In this document: positions 1 through 8,487 of the stretch, piece by piece
How the letters are laid out: each line of letters opens with the position of its first letter
Position numbering within the stretch: the stretch's first letter is position 1
Source: an uncultured Solirubrobacter sp.
GTDB taxonomy: Bacteria > Actinomycetota > Thermoleophilia > Solirubrobacterales > Solirubrobacteraceae
Direction of reading: 5' to 3'
Length of the DNA: 10,611 nt
Assembly (NCBI GenBank): GCA_937871635.1
Contig: CALMNS010000787.1
Coordinates: 1 to 10,611, forward strand
The notes under the pieces: model-generated
The model's database searches: none
The model's input: only the letters and a program-made list of their open reading frames with translations
Told to the model about the DNA's origin: nothing
Position numbers and translations under genes: made by a program

Positions 1-2
1 CC

Positions 3-632
3 CCCAAGGCGCTGGGCGGCTACACGGTTCGCCCCGGCGACACCCTCTCCGGCCTGGCCGCCGGCGCCGGCGTCTCCGTGAGCCAGCTCGCGGCCGCCAA
101 CGGCCTCGCCCCCGACGCGCAGGTCATCACCGGCACGGTCCTCAAGCTCCCGACCGGCGCCCCGGCCCCCACGCGCGCCGCGCAGCCCGAGCCGCCCGCC
201 AAGGTCGTCCCGGCCGCCGCCCCGGCGCCGACCGCCACCCGCGTCGGGGCCTCCGACGTCCAGTCCATCGCCTCCGCCGCCGGCGTCTCCCCCTCCCTCG
301 CCGCCGCCATCGGCTGGCAGGAGTCGGGCTTCAACAACAACGCGGTCTCGAGCGCCAACGCCCGCGGCGTGATGCAGGTCATGCCCGGCACCTGGAGCTG
401 GGTCCAGAAGAACCTCGCCGCGCGAAAGCTCGACCCGAGCTCCGCCACCGACAACGTCCACGCCGGCGTCCTCTACCTCAAGCAGCTCCTCAAGGAGACC
501 GGCGGCGACGAGAACACGGCGATCGCCGGCTACTACCAGGGCCTCGGCGCGGTCCGCTCCCGCGGGCTCTACGAGGACACCAAGCGCTACGTGGCCAACG
601 TGCAGGCGCTCCGCTCGCGCTTCGGGGGCTGA
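3..632 (+). CDS. LysM domain plus lytic transglycosylase (GH23/SLT), 5'-partial
   Basis: This is the C-terminal 209 residues of a probably secreted peptidoglycan hydrolase; the frame is open from base 3, so the true start lies before the window. Residues 7-50 of the visible part form a LysM peptidoglycan-binding module (YTVRPGDTLSGLA, then AAANGL and a closing VLKLP). A Pro/Ala-rich linker follows (about 51-81). Residues 84-205 are an SLT/goose-lysozyme-like transglycosylase domain. Its probable catalytic Glu107 is in GWQESGFNNNAVSSANARG, followed by the MQVMPGTW segment and the later AGYYQG and TKRYVANV motifs typical of the fold. Known role of the family: non-hydrolytic cleavage of the MurNAc-GlcNAc bond, giving 1,6-anhydroMurNAc ends, outside the membrane. 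A GTG at 78 could be mistaken for a start, but it falls inside the LysM module. The gene ends in TGA and is followed directly by hairpins. Family call is firm; its specific role in growth, spore or resuscitation processes is unknown. Confidence 0.93.
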   Translation, partial: PKALGGYTVRPGDTLSGLAAGAGVSVSQLAAANGLAPDAQVITGTVLKLPTGAPAPTRAAQPEPPAKVVPAAAPAPTATRVGASDVQSIASAAGVSPSLAAAIGWQESGFNNNAVSSANARGVMQVMPGTWSWVQKNLAARKLDPSSATDNVHAGVLYLKQLLKETGGDENTAIAGYYQGLGAVRSRGLYEDTKRYVANVQALRSRFGG

Positions 633-640
633 GCGGCGGG

Positions 641-700
641 CCCGGGTGGACGAGTCCTGACGGACTCCCGCTCCTGAGGAGACGCTGAAGGCGGCCCGGG
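641..700 (+). terminator. Hairpin cluster just after the transglycosylase gene
   Basis: Beginning about 20 bases after the stop codon, the sequence folds into several small hairpins. GAGTCC (652-657) pairs perfectly with GGACTC (662-667) across a TGAC loop. CTCC (671-674) pairs with GGAG (678-681) across TGA. CGC (683-685) can pair with GCG (691-693). The self-complementary CCCGGG at 641-646 and 695-700 could close the whole set as one junction. There is no T-run, as is common for terminators in very GC-rich bacteria. The likeliest role is transcription termination or 3'-end protection of the transglycosylase mRNA. A small structured RNA is an alternative I cannot exclude. Confidence 0.4.
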
Positions 701-712
701 GGATCTTGGGGA

Positions 713-769
713 GGGGCCTCGATCCGCTTCGTGGCGCGCGAGACGACGCGAGAAGCGGATCGTGGCCCC
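713..769. repeat. 57-base palindromic element, copy 1
   Basis: The left arm 713-730 (GGGGCCTCGATCCGCTTC) and right arm 752-769 (GAAGCGGATCGTGGCCCC) are complementary at 17 of 18 positions, around a 21-base loop (731-751). A second copy starts 61 bases further on. Across the full 57 bases the two copies agree at 50 positions by my count: right arms identical, left arms 17/18, loops 15/21. The setting, between the 3' ends of two converging genes, is where REP/BIME-like extragenic palindromes usually lie and where a bidirectional terminator would be useful. The element family is not one I recognise. Confidence 0.75.
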
Positions 770-773
770 GCTG

Positions 774-830
774 GGGGCATCGATCCGCTTCCTGGCGGGC
801 GAGACGACTTACGAAGCGGATCGTGGCCCC
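774..830. repeat. 57-base palindromic element, copy 2
   Basis: This is the second copy of the hairpin element, in the same orientation as the first. The left arm 774-791 (GGGGCATCGATCCGCTTC) pairs with the right arm 813-830 (GAAGCGGATCGTGGCCCC) at 16 of 18 positions; the two mismatches are adjacent near the base of the stem. The loop is again exactly 21 bases (792-812) and shares the core GCGAGACGAC with copy 1. Conservation of the loop as well as the arms means the two hairpins are duplicates of one unit, not two chance palindromes. The four bases 770-773 separate them. Confidence 0.75.
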
Positions 831-912
831 TTCCGGAGGGACGCCGCTGGGGCGCCGCACGCCTCGGGGCGCGTCGTCCCTGGGCGCTGCGGCGTTGAGG
901 CGGACCGGAAGG
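829..912. repeat. Large imperfect palindrome next to the tandem hairpins
   Basis: The outer arms CCTTCCGG (829-836) and CCGGAAGG (905-912) are perfectly complementary. Inside them, ACGCCGC (841-847) pairs with GCGGCGT (889-895). Alternatively AGGGACG (837-843) pairs with CGTCCCT (875-881), or CGCCGCA (853-859) with TGCGGCG (888-894). A central CGCC-TCGG-GGCG hairpin sits at 860-871. These mutually exclusive pairings make a strongly structured segment that begins at the last two bases of the second hairpin copy. In 75% GC sequence some of this is expected by chance, so it is less certain than the two hairpins. It could be a diverged third element, a structured RNA or a terminator for the minus-strand gene ending at 956. 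Confidence 0.45.
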
Positions 913-955
913 CAACGCGCTCGGGTGCGGGACCGAGGGTGGTGGAAGCACTCGG

Positions 956-1399
956 CTAGGAGGGGACGAGCGTGTTGCTGCGGGCGACGATCCACCACCG
1001 CCCGTCCTCCCGCACGAGCACGTAGAGCGCGACCATCGCGTGGCCGACGCCGAGCGGGTCGCCGTCGGGGGTGACCGCCCGGGCGAGCTTGGTCGCGAGG
1101 GCGACGTCCGGCCGCACGAAGACCACGTCGGCGAGCTCGTACCGCGCGAACTGGTCGCGCAGCGGTCCCGAGTAGCCGGCCCGGTGCGCCTCGAGCAGCG
1201 CGTCACGGCCGACGACGCGCTGCCCCCTCGCGGAGACGGCCGAGGCGTTCGCGGCGAAGTGCGCGACGCCGAGCTCGGGGTCGTTCGCGTTGAACGCGGT
1301 CTCGACGTCGGCGACGATCCGGGCGATCTCCGCGCGGTCCCGGTCGTGCGTGGTGGCGGCGTCCTCGATGGCCGGCGGCGGGCTTGCGGTGGTGGTCAT
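956..1399 (-). CDS. SnoaL/DUF4440-like small protein (NTF2 fold, SgcJ/EcaC type)
   Basis: This 147-residue protein has the layout of SgcJ/EcaC-type NTF2-like proteins. It has an N-terminal helix (AEIARIVADVETAFNANDPE, 23-42), a helix and strand pair (LGVAHFAANASAVSARGQRVVGR, 43-65), DALLEAHRAG, and a C-terminal beta sheet ending in VREDGRWWIVARSNTLVP (129-146). The cone-shaped fold either binds small hydrophobic ligands or catalyses isomerase-like reactions; the family is functionally diverse, so no substrate is proposed. The start at 1399 is chosen because GGAGG lies eight bases upstream. A further ATG seven codons upstream (1420) would place that Shine-Dalgarno inside the gene. It lies 63 bases downstream of uvrA on the same strand, with a possible promoter of its own in the gap. 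Family confident, function unknown. Confidence 0.8.
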   Translation of the reverse strand: MTTTASPPPAIEDAATTHDRDRAEIARIVADVETAFNANDPELGVAHFAANASAVSARGQRVVGRDALLEAHRAGYSGPLRDQFARYELADVVFVRPDVALATKLARAVTPDGDPLGVGHAMVALYVLVREDGRWWIVARSNTLVPS

Positions 1400-1405
1400 G
1401 CCGCC

Positions 1406-1436
1406 ATCCTCCGCTTTCAAGCCCAGTTGAAGTCAA
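1406..1436 (-). promoter_or_regulatory. Possible MerR-type promoter/operator for the SnoaL-like gene
   Basis: Reading the minus strand, TTGACT (1436-1431) is a good -35 box. Nineteen bases later comes GAGGAT (1411-1406), a weak -10 box overlapping the Shine-Dalgarno. The long 19-base spacer holds most of a dyad, TTCAA-6-TTGAA (1431-1427 and 1420-1416); its first base overlaps the -35. Overlong spacers carrying a dyad are characteristic of promoters controlled by MerR-family activators. No MerR regulator gene is in the window. The -10 match is poor and the leader would be very short, so this is only a suggestion. Confidence 0.35.
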
Positions 1437-1462
1437 GCCCGCGGCGTCCGGCTCCGCTGCTC

Positions 1463-4363
<2,901 letters not shown>

Positions 4364-4381
4364 AAGTCGCTCCAAGATATC

Positions 4382-4396
4382 CCCGCCTTCGGCGGG
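4382..4396 (-). terminator. GC-rich hairpin in the uvrA leader
   Basis: CCCGCC (4382-4387) and GGCGGG (4391-4396) form a perfect six-pair stem with a three-base loop. It lies between the stop of the HD-GYP gene (4426) and the uvrA start (4363). On the minus transcript it ends 18 bases before the uvrA start, just before the Shine-Dalgarno, and no T-run follows. It could act as a weak terminator or attenuator separating HD-GYP transcription from uvrA, or as a leader structure affecting uvrA translation. A chance hairpin is also possible at this GC content. Confidence 0.35.
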
Positions 4397-4425
4397 TTGC
4401 GGGTCGTCCCCGCTGTCTCCGGGAA

Positions 4426-5790
4426 CTAGGCGTGCAAGTGGGCCCGGAGGGCCGCGAAGACGGTCGCGTCGAGCTTGTGCGGGACGTCCTGGGCCATGAT
4501 CGCGAGCACCCGGTCGATCGGCAGCGCGTCGCGGTACGGCCGCCGGGCCGACAGGGCCTCGCAGATGTCCGCCACGGTCAGGATGCGGGCGCCCTCGGGC
4601 AGGTCCTCGGCGGTCAGCCCGAGGTGGTAGCCCGACCCGTCGAGCTTCTCGTGGTGCGCCGCGGCGATCTTGGCCAGCGGACGGAAGGCGGGGACGCGGG
4701 AGAGGATCTCGAAGGTGTGGCCGGGATGCCTGCGGACCGCCGCCCACTCCTCGGGGTCGAGCCGGTCGGGCTTGTCGAGGATGCGGTTGGAGACGCCGAG
4801 CTTGCCGATGTCGTGCAGGAGCCCGGCGCGCCGGAGGTCGCGGAGCACCCGCGCGTCGTGGCCGAGCTCCGCCGCGATCCCCACGGCGAGGGCGGCGACG
4901 CCCGCCGAATGGCGCGCCGTGAACGGGCTCTTGGCGTCGATCACCGTGGCGAACGCCTCGGCGATCGAGTCCAGGCGGGCACCGTCGGCGAGGAAGGGCG
5001 TCTCGGCCGGCTCGAGCCGGGCCACGAGCGCCGCGGGCTCCGCGGTCAGGGTCAGCTCGTCCCAGAAGGCGGCGTCGCACTCGAACGAAAGGAGCGCCTC
5101 GACCAGGGCGGGGTCGAACCAGCTCCCCGAGCGGCTCCGGGCCATGGCGCAGGCGAACGCCGCGTCCTGGGCGGCCGCGAAGACCTCGACGGTCTGGGCC
5201 AGTCCGAGGATCCGGCCCAGGACCGGGATGGCGTCGCCGGCGAGGCCGTCCGGGTGCCCGCTGCCGTCCCAGTGCTCGTCGAGCGACCGGATGGCCCCCG
5301 ACGCCGCGTCCTCGAGCTCGAGCATCGCGGCGACCTCGGCACCGCGGTCGCAGCGCAGCCGGTAGATGGACTCCTGCTCGGTCGCGACGTTGCGCGCGAC
5401 CGAGGCGAGCTTGCGCGCCCGCTTGAACGGCGACCCGCCCGCTTCCACCTGCCCCAGGAGGTAGCGGCCCATCTCGCTCGGGCGGTCCGTGTCGACGAGC
5501 TTGACCCCGCGCTTGAACTCCCGGTCGTCCGTCCCGAACAGCCCGGCGACCTTGGAGGCGTTGGCCGAGCAGCCGGCGTCCTTGATGAGCAGGGCGTAGT
5601 AGAGGGCGCTGCGCTGCTCGGCGGGAAGCGCGGCCGCCTCGGCGACGCGCATCCCGATCGCGCACGAGCGCGCGGCATGACCCATCGGCTGGCCCTCGAC
5701 CATGTCCAGCGCGTAGGACATCGCGCCGATCACCTCCGACAGCCGGACCTCCCCGGCGGCCTCTGGTGCCCGTGCCGCTCTGAGGGCCAT
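4426..5790 (-). CDS. Tandem HD-GYP/HD-domain phosphohydrolase-like protein
   Basis: This 454-residue soluble protein contains two related HD-GYP-like halves. The C-terminal half (about 270-454) keeps the metal-binding pattern: H294, HD at 326-327 in LLHDIGKLG, H355, HHE at 379-381 and D408. Its signature reads DGSGYH (384-389), so the last residue is His instead of the usual Pro. The N-terminal half (about 15-205) is a degenerate copy: the HD dyad has become Lys70-Asp71 (LLIKDAGCS), while HWDGSGHPDGLAGDAIP (173-189) clearly derives from the HHExxDGxGYP region. Known family role: hydrolysis of cyclic di-GMP or another (cyclic) nucleotide. Activity here is plausible for the C-terminal half only. 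The start at 5790 is preferred because the region further upstream overlaps the divergent ftsH gene and is low-complexity; no clear Shine-Dalgarno is present. There is no signal peptide or sensor domain. It is upstream of uvrA on the same strand. Confidence 0.85.
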   Translation of the reverse strand: MALRAARAPEAAGEVRLSEVIGAMSYALDMVEGQPMGHAARSCAIGMRVAEAAALPAEQRSALYYALLIKDAGCSANASKVAGLFGTDDREFKRGVKLVDTDRPSEMGRYLLGQVEAGGSPFKRARKLASVARNVATEQESIYRLRCDRGAEVAAMLELEDAASGAIRSLDEHWDGSGHPDGLAGDAIPVLGRILGLAQTVEVFAAAQDAAFACAMARSRSGSWFDPALVEALLSFECDAAFWDELTLTAEPAALVARLEPAETPFLADGARLDSIAEAFATVIDAKSPFTARHSAGVAALAVGIAAELGHDARVLRDLRRAGLLHDIGKLGVSNRILDKPDRLDPEEWAAVRRHPGHTFEILSRVPAFRPLAKIAAAHHEKLDGSGYHLGLTAEDLPEGARILTVADICEALSARRPYRDALPIDRVLAIMAQDVPHKLDATVFAALRAHLHA

Positions 5791-5846
5791 GGACCGGTAG
5801 TCGGTTGCCTTAGCCTCGCCTTGAGGTCGGCCCGTACCCTCTGTAT
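5791..5846. promoter_or_regulatory. Divergent promoter region between the HD-GYP gene and ftsH
   Basis: The 56 bases between the two divergent start codons must carry, or directly adjoin, the start signals of both genes unless promoters lie inside the genes. For ftsH, TTGAGG (5821-5826) resembles a -35 box, but the matching -10-like TATATG (5844-5849) overlaps the ATG. For the HD-GYP gene, minus-strand TATACA (5847-5842) is a fair -10 box with no good -35. Neither gene has a well-placed Shine-Dalgarno here, so leaderless or near-leaderless transcripts are possible. The exact boxes are uncertain. Confidence 0.3.
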
Positions 5847-7952
5847 ATGGCCAGTTCACCGCCAGACGCCCCCGAGCGGCGCCGCCCGCGCTTCGGCCTC
5901 GGCGCGCGCGACGGCGCGCCGGGCAAGGACGCCCTCGCCCCCGCCCCGCCGAAGGGCTCCACACCGAGCAGCGGCGGGACGGCCGGCGGCGACAAGCCCG
6001 GCGGTGGCATGCGCAGCTTCTTCGGTCCGCGCACGATCGTGATCGTGCTCGTGCTCCTGGCGCTCAACTACGCGATCGCCACGGCGGTCAACCGCCCCGA
6101 GCCGAGCGTCCGCATCCCCTACCAGCCGGTCTTCCTGCAGCAGGTCGCGCAGGGCAACGTCGAGCGGATCAAGTCCGAGGGCGACACGGTGGAGGGCGAG
6201 TTCGAGGAGGCGCGCAAGTACCCGGCGAACTCCGAGCGCGACGCGTCGAAGTTCTTCGAGACGGAGATCCCGACCTTCGCCGACGACGAGGCGCTCTCCC
6301 GGGCGCTGCGCGAGGGCAACGTCGAGATCTCCGCGGCGCCCGTCAACCAGGGGCCCGGGCTCCTGGCCAACATCCTCCTCGGCTTCGGCCCGATCCTGCT
6401 GATCATCGGCCTGTTCGTCTACTTCGCCCGCCGCGCGGCGCGCCAGGGCGGGGGGATGAACCCGCTGGGCGGCTTCGGGCGCTCCCGCGCCCGCCGCGCC
6501 GAGGCCTCCGAGCAGCGCGTCTCCTTCAAGGACGTCGCCGGGATCGATGAGGCCAAGGCGGAGCTCACCGAGGTCGTCGACTTCCTCAAGACGCCCGAGC
6601 GCTACTCGCGCCTCGGCGGCAAGATCCCGCGCGGCGTGCTGCTCTCCGGGCAGCCGGGCACGGGCAAGACGCTGCTGGCCAAGGCCGTGGCCGGCGAGGC
6701 CGACGTGCCGTTCTTCTCCATCTCGGCGTCGGAGTTCGTCGAGGCGATCGTCGGCGTCGGCGCCTCGCGGGTGCGCGACCTGTTCAAGAACGCCAAGGAG
6801 GCCGCTCCCTCCATCATCTTCATCGACGAGATGGACGCCATCGGGCGGTCGCGGTCGGCCGGGTCGGGCATCGGCTCCGGGGCCAACGACGAGCGCGAGC
6901 AGACGCTCAACCAGATCCTCACGGAGATGGACGGCTTTGAGACGAACGAGACGGTGATCGTCATCGCCGCCACCAACCGGCCCGAGGTGCTCGACTCCGC
7001 GCTGCTGCGCCCGGGCCGCTTCGACCGCCGGGTCGCCGTCCCCGCCCCCGACAAGGCCGGCCGGCGCCTCATCCTCGGCGTCCACACCCGCTCCGTGCCG
7101 CTCGACGACGACGTCGACCTCGACCGGCTGGCCGCCTCCACCCCCGGCATGGTCGGCGCCGACCTGGCCAACCTCGCCAACGAGGCGGCCCTCACCGCCG
7201 CCCGGCGCGACCACGAGAAGGTCAAGGACGAGGACCTCACCGACGCGCTGGAGAAGATCGTGCTCGGCGCGCCGCGCGGGATCCTGCTGAGCCCGGCGGA
7301 CCGCAAGCTCACCGCCTACCACGAATCGGGCCACGCGCTGGTCGGGATGCTCACCGAGGGCGCCGACCCGGTGCGCAAGGTCTCGATCATCCCCCGCGGC
7401 CAGGCCCTCGGCGTGACCCTCTCCTCGCCCGACGAGGACCCGTTCAACTACGACGCCCAGGCCCTGCGGGCCAAGATCGACGTCGCCCTGGGCGGCCGGG
7501 TGGCCGAGGAGATCGTGTTCGGGACGATCACCACGGGCGCCGAGTCCGACATCCAGCAGCTGACCCGCATCGCCCGGGCGATGGTGGGGCGCTGGGGGAT
7601 GAGCGAGGCGATCGGCCCGGTGGCCGTCGTCCCCAGCGAGGGCTCCTCCCCCCTGCTCCCGGGCGCCTCGGAGGTCTCGGAGACCACGCAGCGGATCGTC
7701 GACGAGGAGGTCCGCCGGATCGCCGAGCAGTCCCACGGTCGTGTGATCGACCTCCTCTCGGAGAACCGCTGGCGGCTCGACTCGATGGTCGAGGCGCTGC
7801 TCGAGCACGAGACGCTCGACCAGCCCGACGCCTACGCGGCGGCCGGTGTCGACCAGCCCAGCCGGCAGGAGGCGGCGCTCCCGACGGTGGAGGCGCTGCC
7901 GCCGTCGCCGACCGAGGTCGGCGCCCCCGCCACCCGCGACGCCGCCGACTAG
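5847..7952 (+). CDS. ftsH: ATP-dependent zinc metalloprotease FtsH
   Basis: This 701-residue protein has all FtsH modules. The family forms membrane-anchored hexamers that extract and degrade membrane and cytosolic proteins. Visible: a Pro/Gly-rich N-terminal extension of about 60 residues; TM1 (about 63-80); an extracytoplasmic domain; TM2 (about 173-195); the AAA module with Walker A GQPGTGKT (268-275), Walker B IIFIDE (323-328) and second region of homology TNRPE...RPGRFDR with arginine fingers R391 and R394; and the protease with zinc motif HESGH (492-496) and third ligand D568 (GAESDIQ). The tail (about 660-701) is low complexity. One oddity: the pore-1 loop reads FVEAIVGVG, with Ile301 where most FtsH proteins have Phe. 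The start at 5847 gives the usual cytoplasmic N-terminus but lacks a good Shine-Dalgarno; Met55 (6009) is the alternative. The stop codon overlaps that of the converging gene. Confidence 0.97.
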   Translation: MASSPPDAPERRRPRFGLGARDGAPGKDALAPAPPKGSTPSSGGTAGGDKPGGGMRSFFGPRTIVIVLVLLALNYAIATAVNRPEPSVRIPYQPVFLQQVAQGNVERIKSEGDTVEGEFEEARKYPANSERDASKFFETEIPTFADDEALSRALREGNVEISAAPVNQGPGLLANILLGFGPILLIIGLFVYFARRAARQGGGMNPLGGFGRSRARRAEASEQRVSFKDVAGIDEAKAELTEVVDFLKTPERYSRLGGKIPRGVLLSGQPGTGKTLLAKAVAGEADVPFFSISASEFVEAIVGVGASRVRDLFKNAKEAAPSIIFIDEMDAIGRSRSAGSGIGSGANDEREQTLNQILTEMDGFETNETVIVIAATNRPEVLDSALLRPGRFDRRVAVPAPDKAGRRLILGVHTRSVPLDDDVDLDRLAASTPGMVGADLANLANEAALTAARRDHEKVKDEDLTDALEKIVLGAPRGILLSPADRKLTAYHESGHALVGMLTEGADPVRKVSIIPRGQALGVTLSSPDEDPFNYDAQALRAKIDVALGGRVAEEIVFGTITTGAESDIQQLTRIARAMVGRWGMSEAIGPVAVVPSEGSSPLLPGASEVSETTQRIVDEEVRRIAEQSHGRVIDLLSENRWRLDSMVEALLEHETLDQPDAYAAAGVDQPSRQEAALPTVEALPPSPTEVGAPATRDAAD

Positions 7953-8407
7953 CGTCCGAACCGCGAGACGAAGCCGCGGGCGCGCTCGTCGAGCCCGCCG
8001 ATGAGCTCGCGGACCTCGGAGAGCCCCGTCCGCAGCTCGGCGTCGCCCACCTCGACGGGCAGCATCGAGTCCTGCAGCGAGGTGAGGGTCAGCTCGGCCT
8101 CGTCGAGCTCCTGCACCGCCCGCGCGAGGAACCCCTTGAGGCCCTGGGACGGCAGGCCGGCCGACGCGTCGGCGAACTCGCGTCCCGGGAGCCCGTGGCG
8201 CTCGGCGAACCCGCCGTGCGCCCGCTTGAGCCGCCCGTAGGCGAGCTGGAGGGGCCGGAAGAGCTCCTCCTCGAGCCGGTCGCCCGACTGCTCGTCGAGC
8301 TGCTCGTAGGCCGCGCCCACCGCGGCCAGGGCGCCGCCCAGGTGGTCGACCGCCTCGGCGACCGAGTCCAGGAGGTCCTGCTGCGCTTCGGCGGTCGCGT
8401 AGGCCAT
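7949..8407 (-). CDS. Hypothetical helical protein, 152 residues
   Basis: I do not recognise this family. The product is soluble and acidic to neutral. It looks almost entirely alpha-helical, with heptad-like hydrophobic spacing in QQDLLDSVAEAVDHLGGALA (9-28), EQLDEQSGDRLEEELFRPLQ (35-54), AVQELDEAELTLTSLQDSML (96-115) and LRTGLSEVRELIGGLDERAR (124-143). There is a central, less regular stretch (HGLPGREFADASAGLPSQG, about 71-89). No cysteines, signal peptide or membrane segment are present. Codon use matches its neighbours and the frame is closed and intact, supporting a real gene. The ATG at 8407 has only a weak purine stretch (GGGG) upstream. It ends tail-to-tail on ftsH with the two stop codons sharing bases, and starts divergently from the methyltransferase remnant. 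A four-helix bundle or oligomeric scaffold is a guess from composition only. Confidence 0.72.
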   Translation of the reverse strand: MAYATAEAQQDLLDSVAEAVDHLGGALAAVGAAYEQLDEQSGDRLEEELFRPLQLAYGRLKRAHGGFAERHGLPGREFADASAGLPSQGLKGFLARAVQELDEAELTLTSLQDSMLPVEVGDAELRTGLSEVRELIGGLDERARGFVSRFGR

Positions 8408-8460
8408 GGCCCCAGGCTAGATGGTCGCATCGGACTTCCCGCATGGCCATTCGGAAATCA

Positions 8461-8474
8461 ACCATCGAGATGGT
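8461..8474. promoter_or_regulatory. Perfect 6-2-6 palindrome upstream of the methyltransferase
   Basis: ACCATCGAGATGGT is a perfect dyad: ACCATC and GATGGT with two bases between. It lies 13 bases before the GTG at 8488 and about 55 bases upstream of the divergent hypothetical gene. A related half-site, AGATGGTC, occurs at 8419-8426. The position fits an operator for a dimeric regulator acting on one or both divergent genes. If the methyltransferase actually starts at ATG 8443 or 8470, the dyad overlaps coding sequence and is more likely to be chance. Confidence 0.3.
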
Positions 8475-8487
8475 GCAGACTGGCGAC

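Noticed and set aside
646..668. A hammerhead ribozyme, because GACGAGTCC-TGAC-GGAC resembles stem II of the standard motif
   Set aside because: The CUGANGA core is not intact (UGGACGA) and the required GAAA after the stem is TCCC.
713..830. A CRISPR array
   Set aside because: There are only two units, each repeat is itself a long hairpin, the separator is four bases, and no cas gene is present.
706..1074. A plus-strand gene in the palindrome-rich gap
   Set aside because: Its translation is almost all Arg, Gly, Ala and Ser, it runs through the hairpins and into the antisense of the SnoaL-like gene, and it lacks a supported start.
4364..5665. An N-terminal extension making UvrA 1400 residues long
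   Set aside because: The extension is arginine-rich noise in a second frame of the HD-GYP gene. The known UvrA N-terminus and a Shine-Dalgarno place the start at 4363.
5791..5846. A c-di-GMP (GEMM) riboswitch ahead of the HD-GYP gene or ftsH, prompted by AAGGCAACCG on one strand and GGTAGTCGGTTGCC on the other
   Set aside because: The 56-base gap is too short for the full aptamer, and the conserved GACGCAAAGC half is absent on both strands.
5791..5964. A longer N-terminus for the HD-GYP protein reaching into ftsH
   Set aside because: The extra residues are low-complexity Arg/Gly and lie antisense to the ftsH coding sequence; the HD-like similarity starts after 5790.
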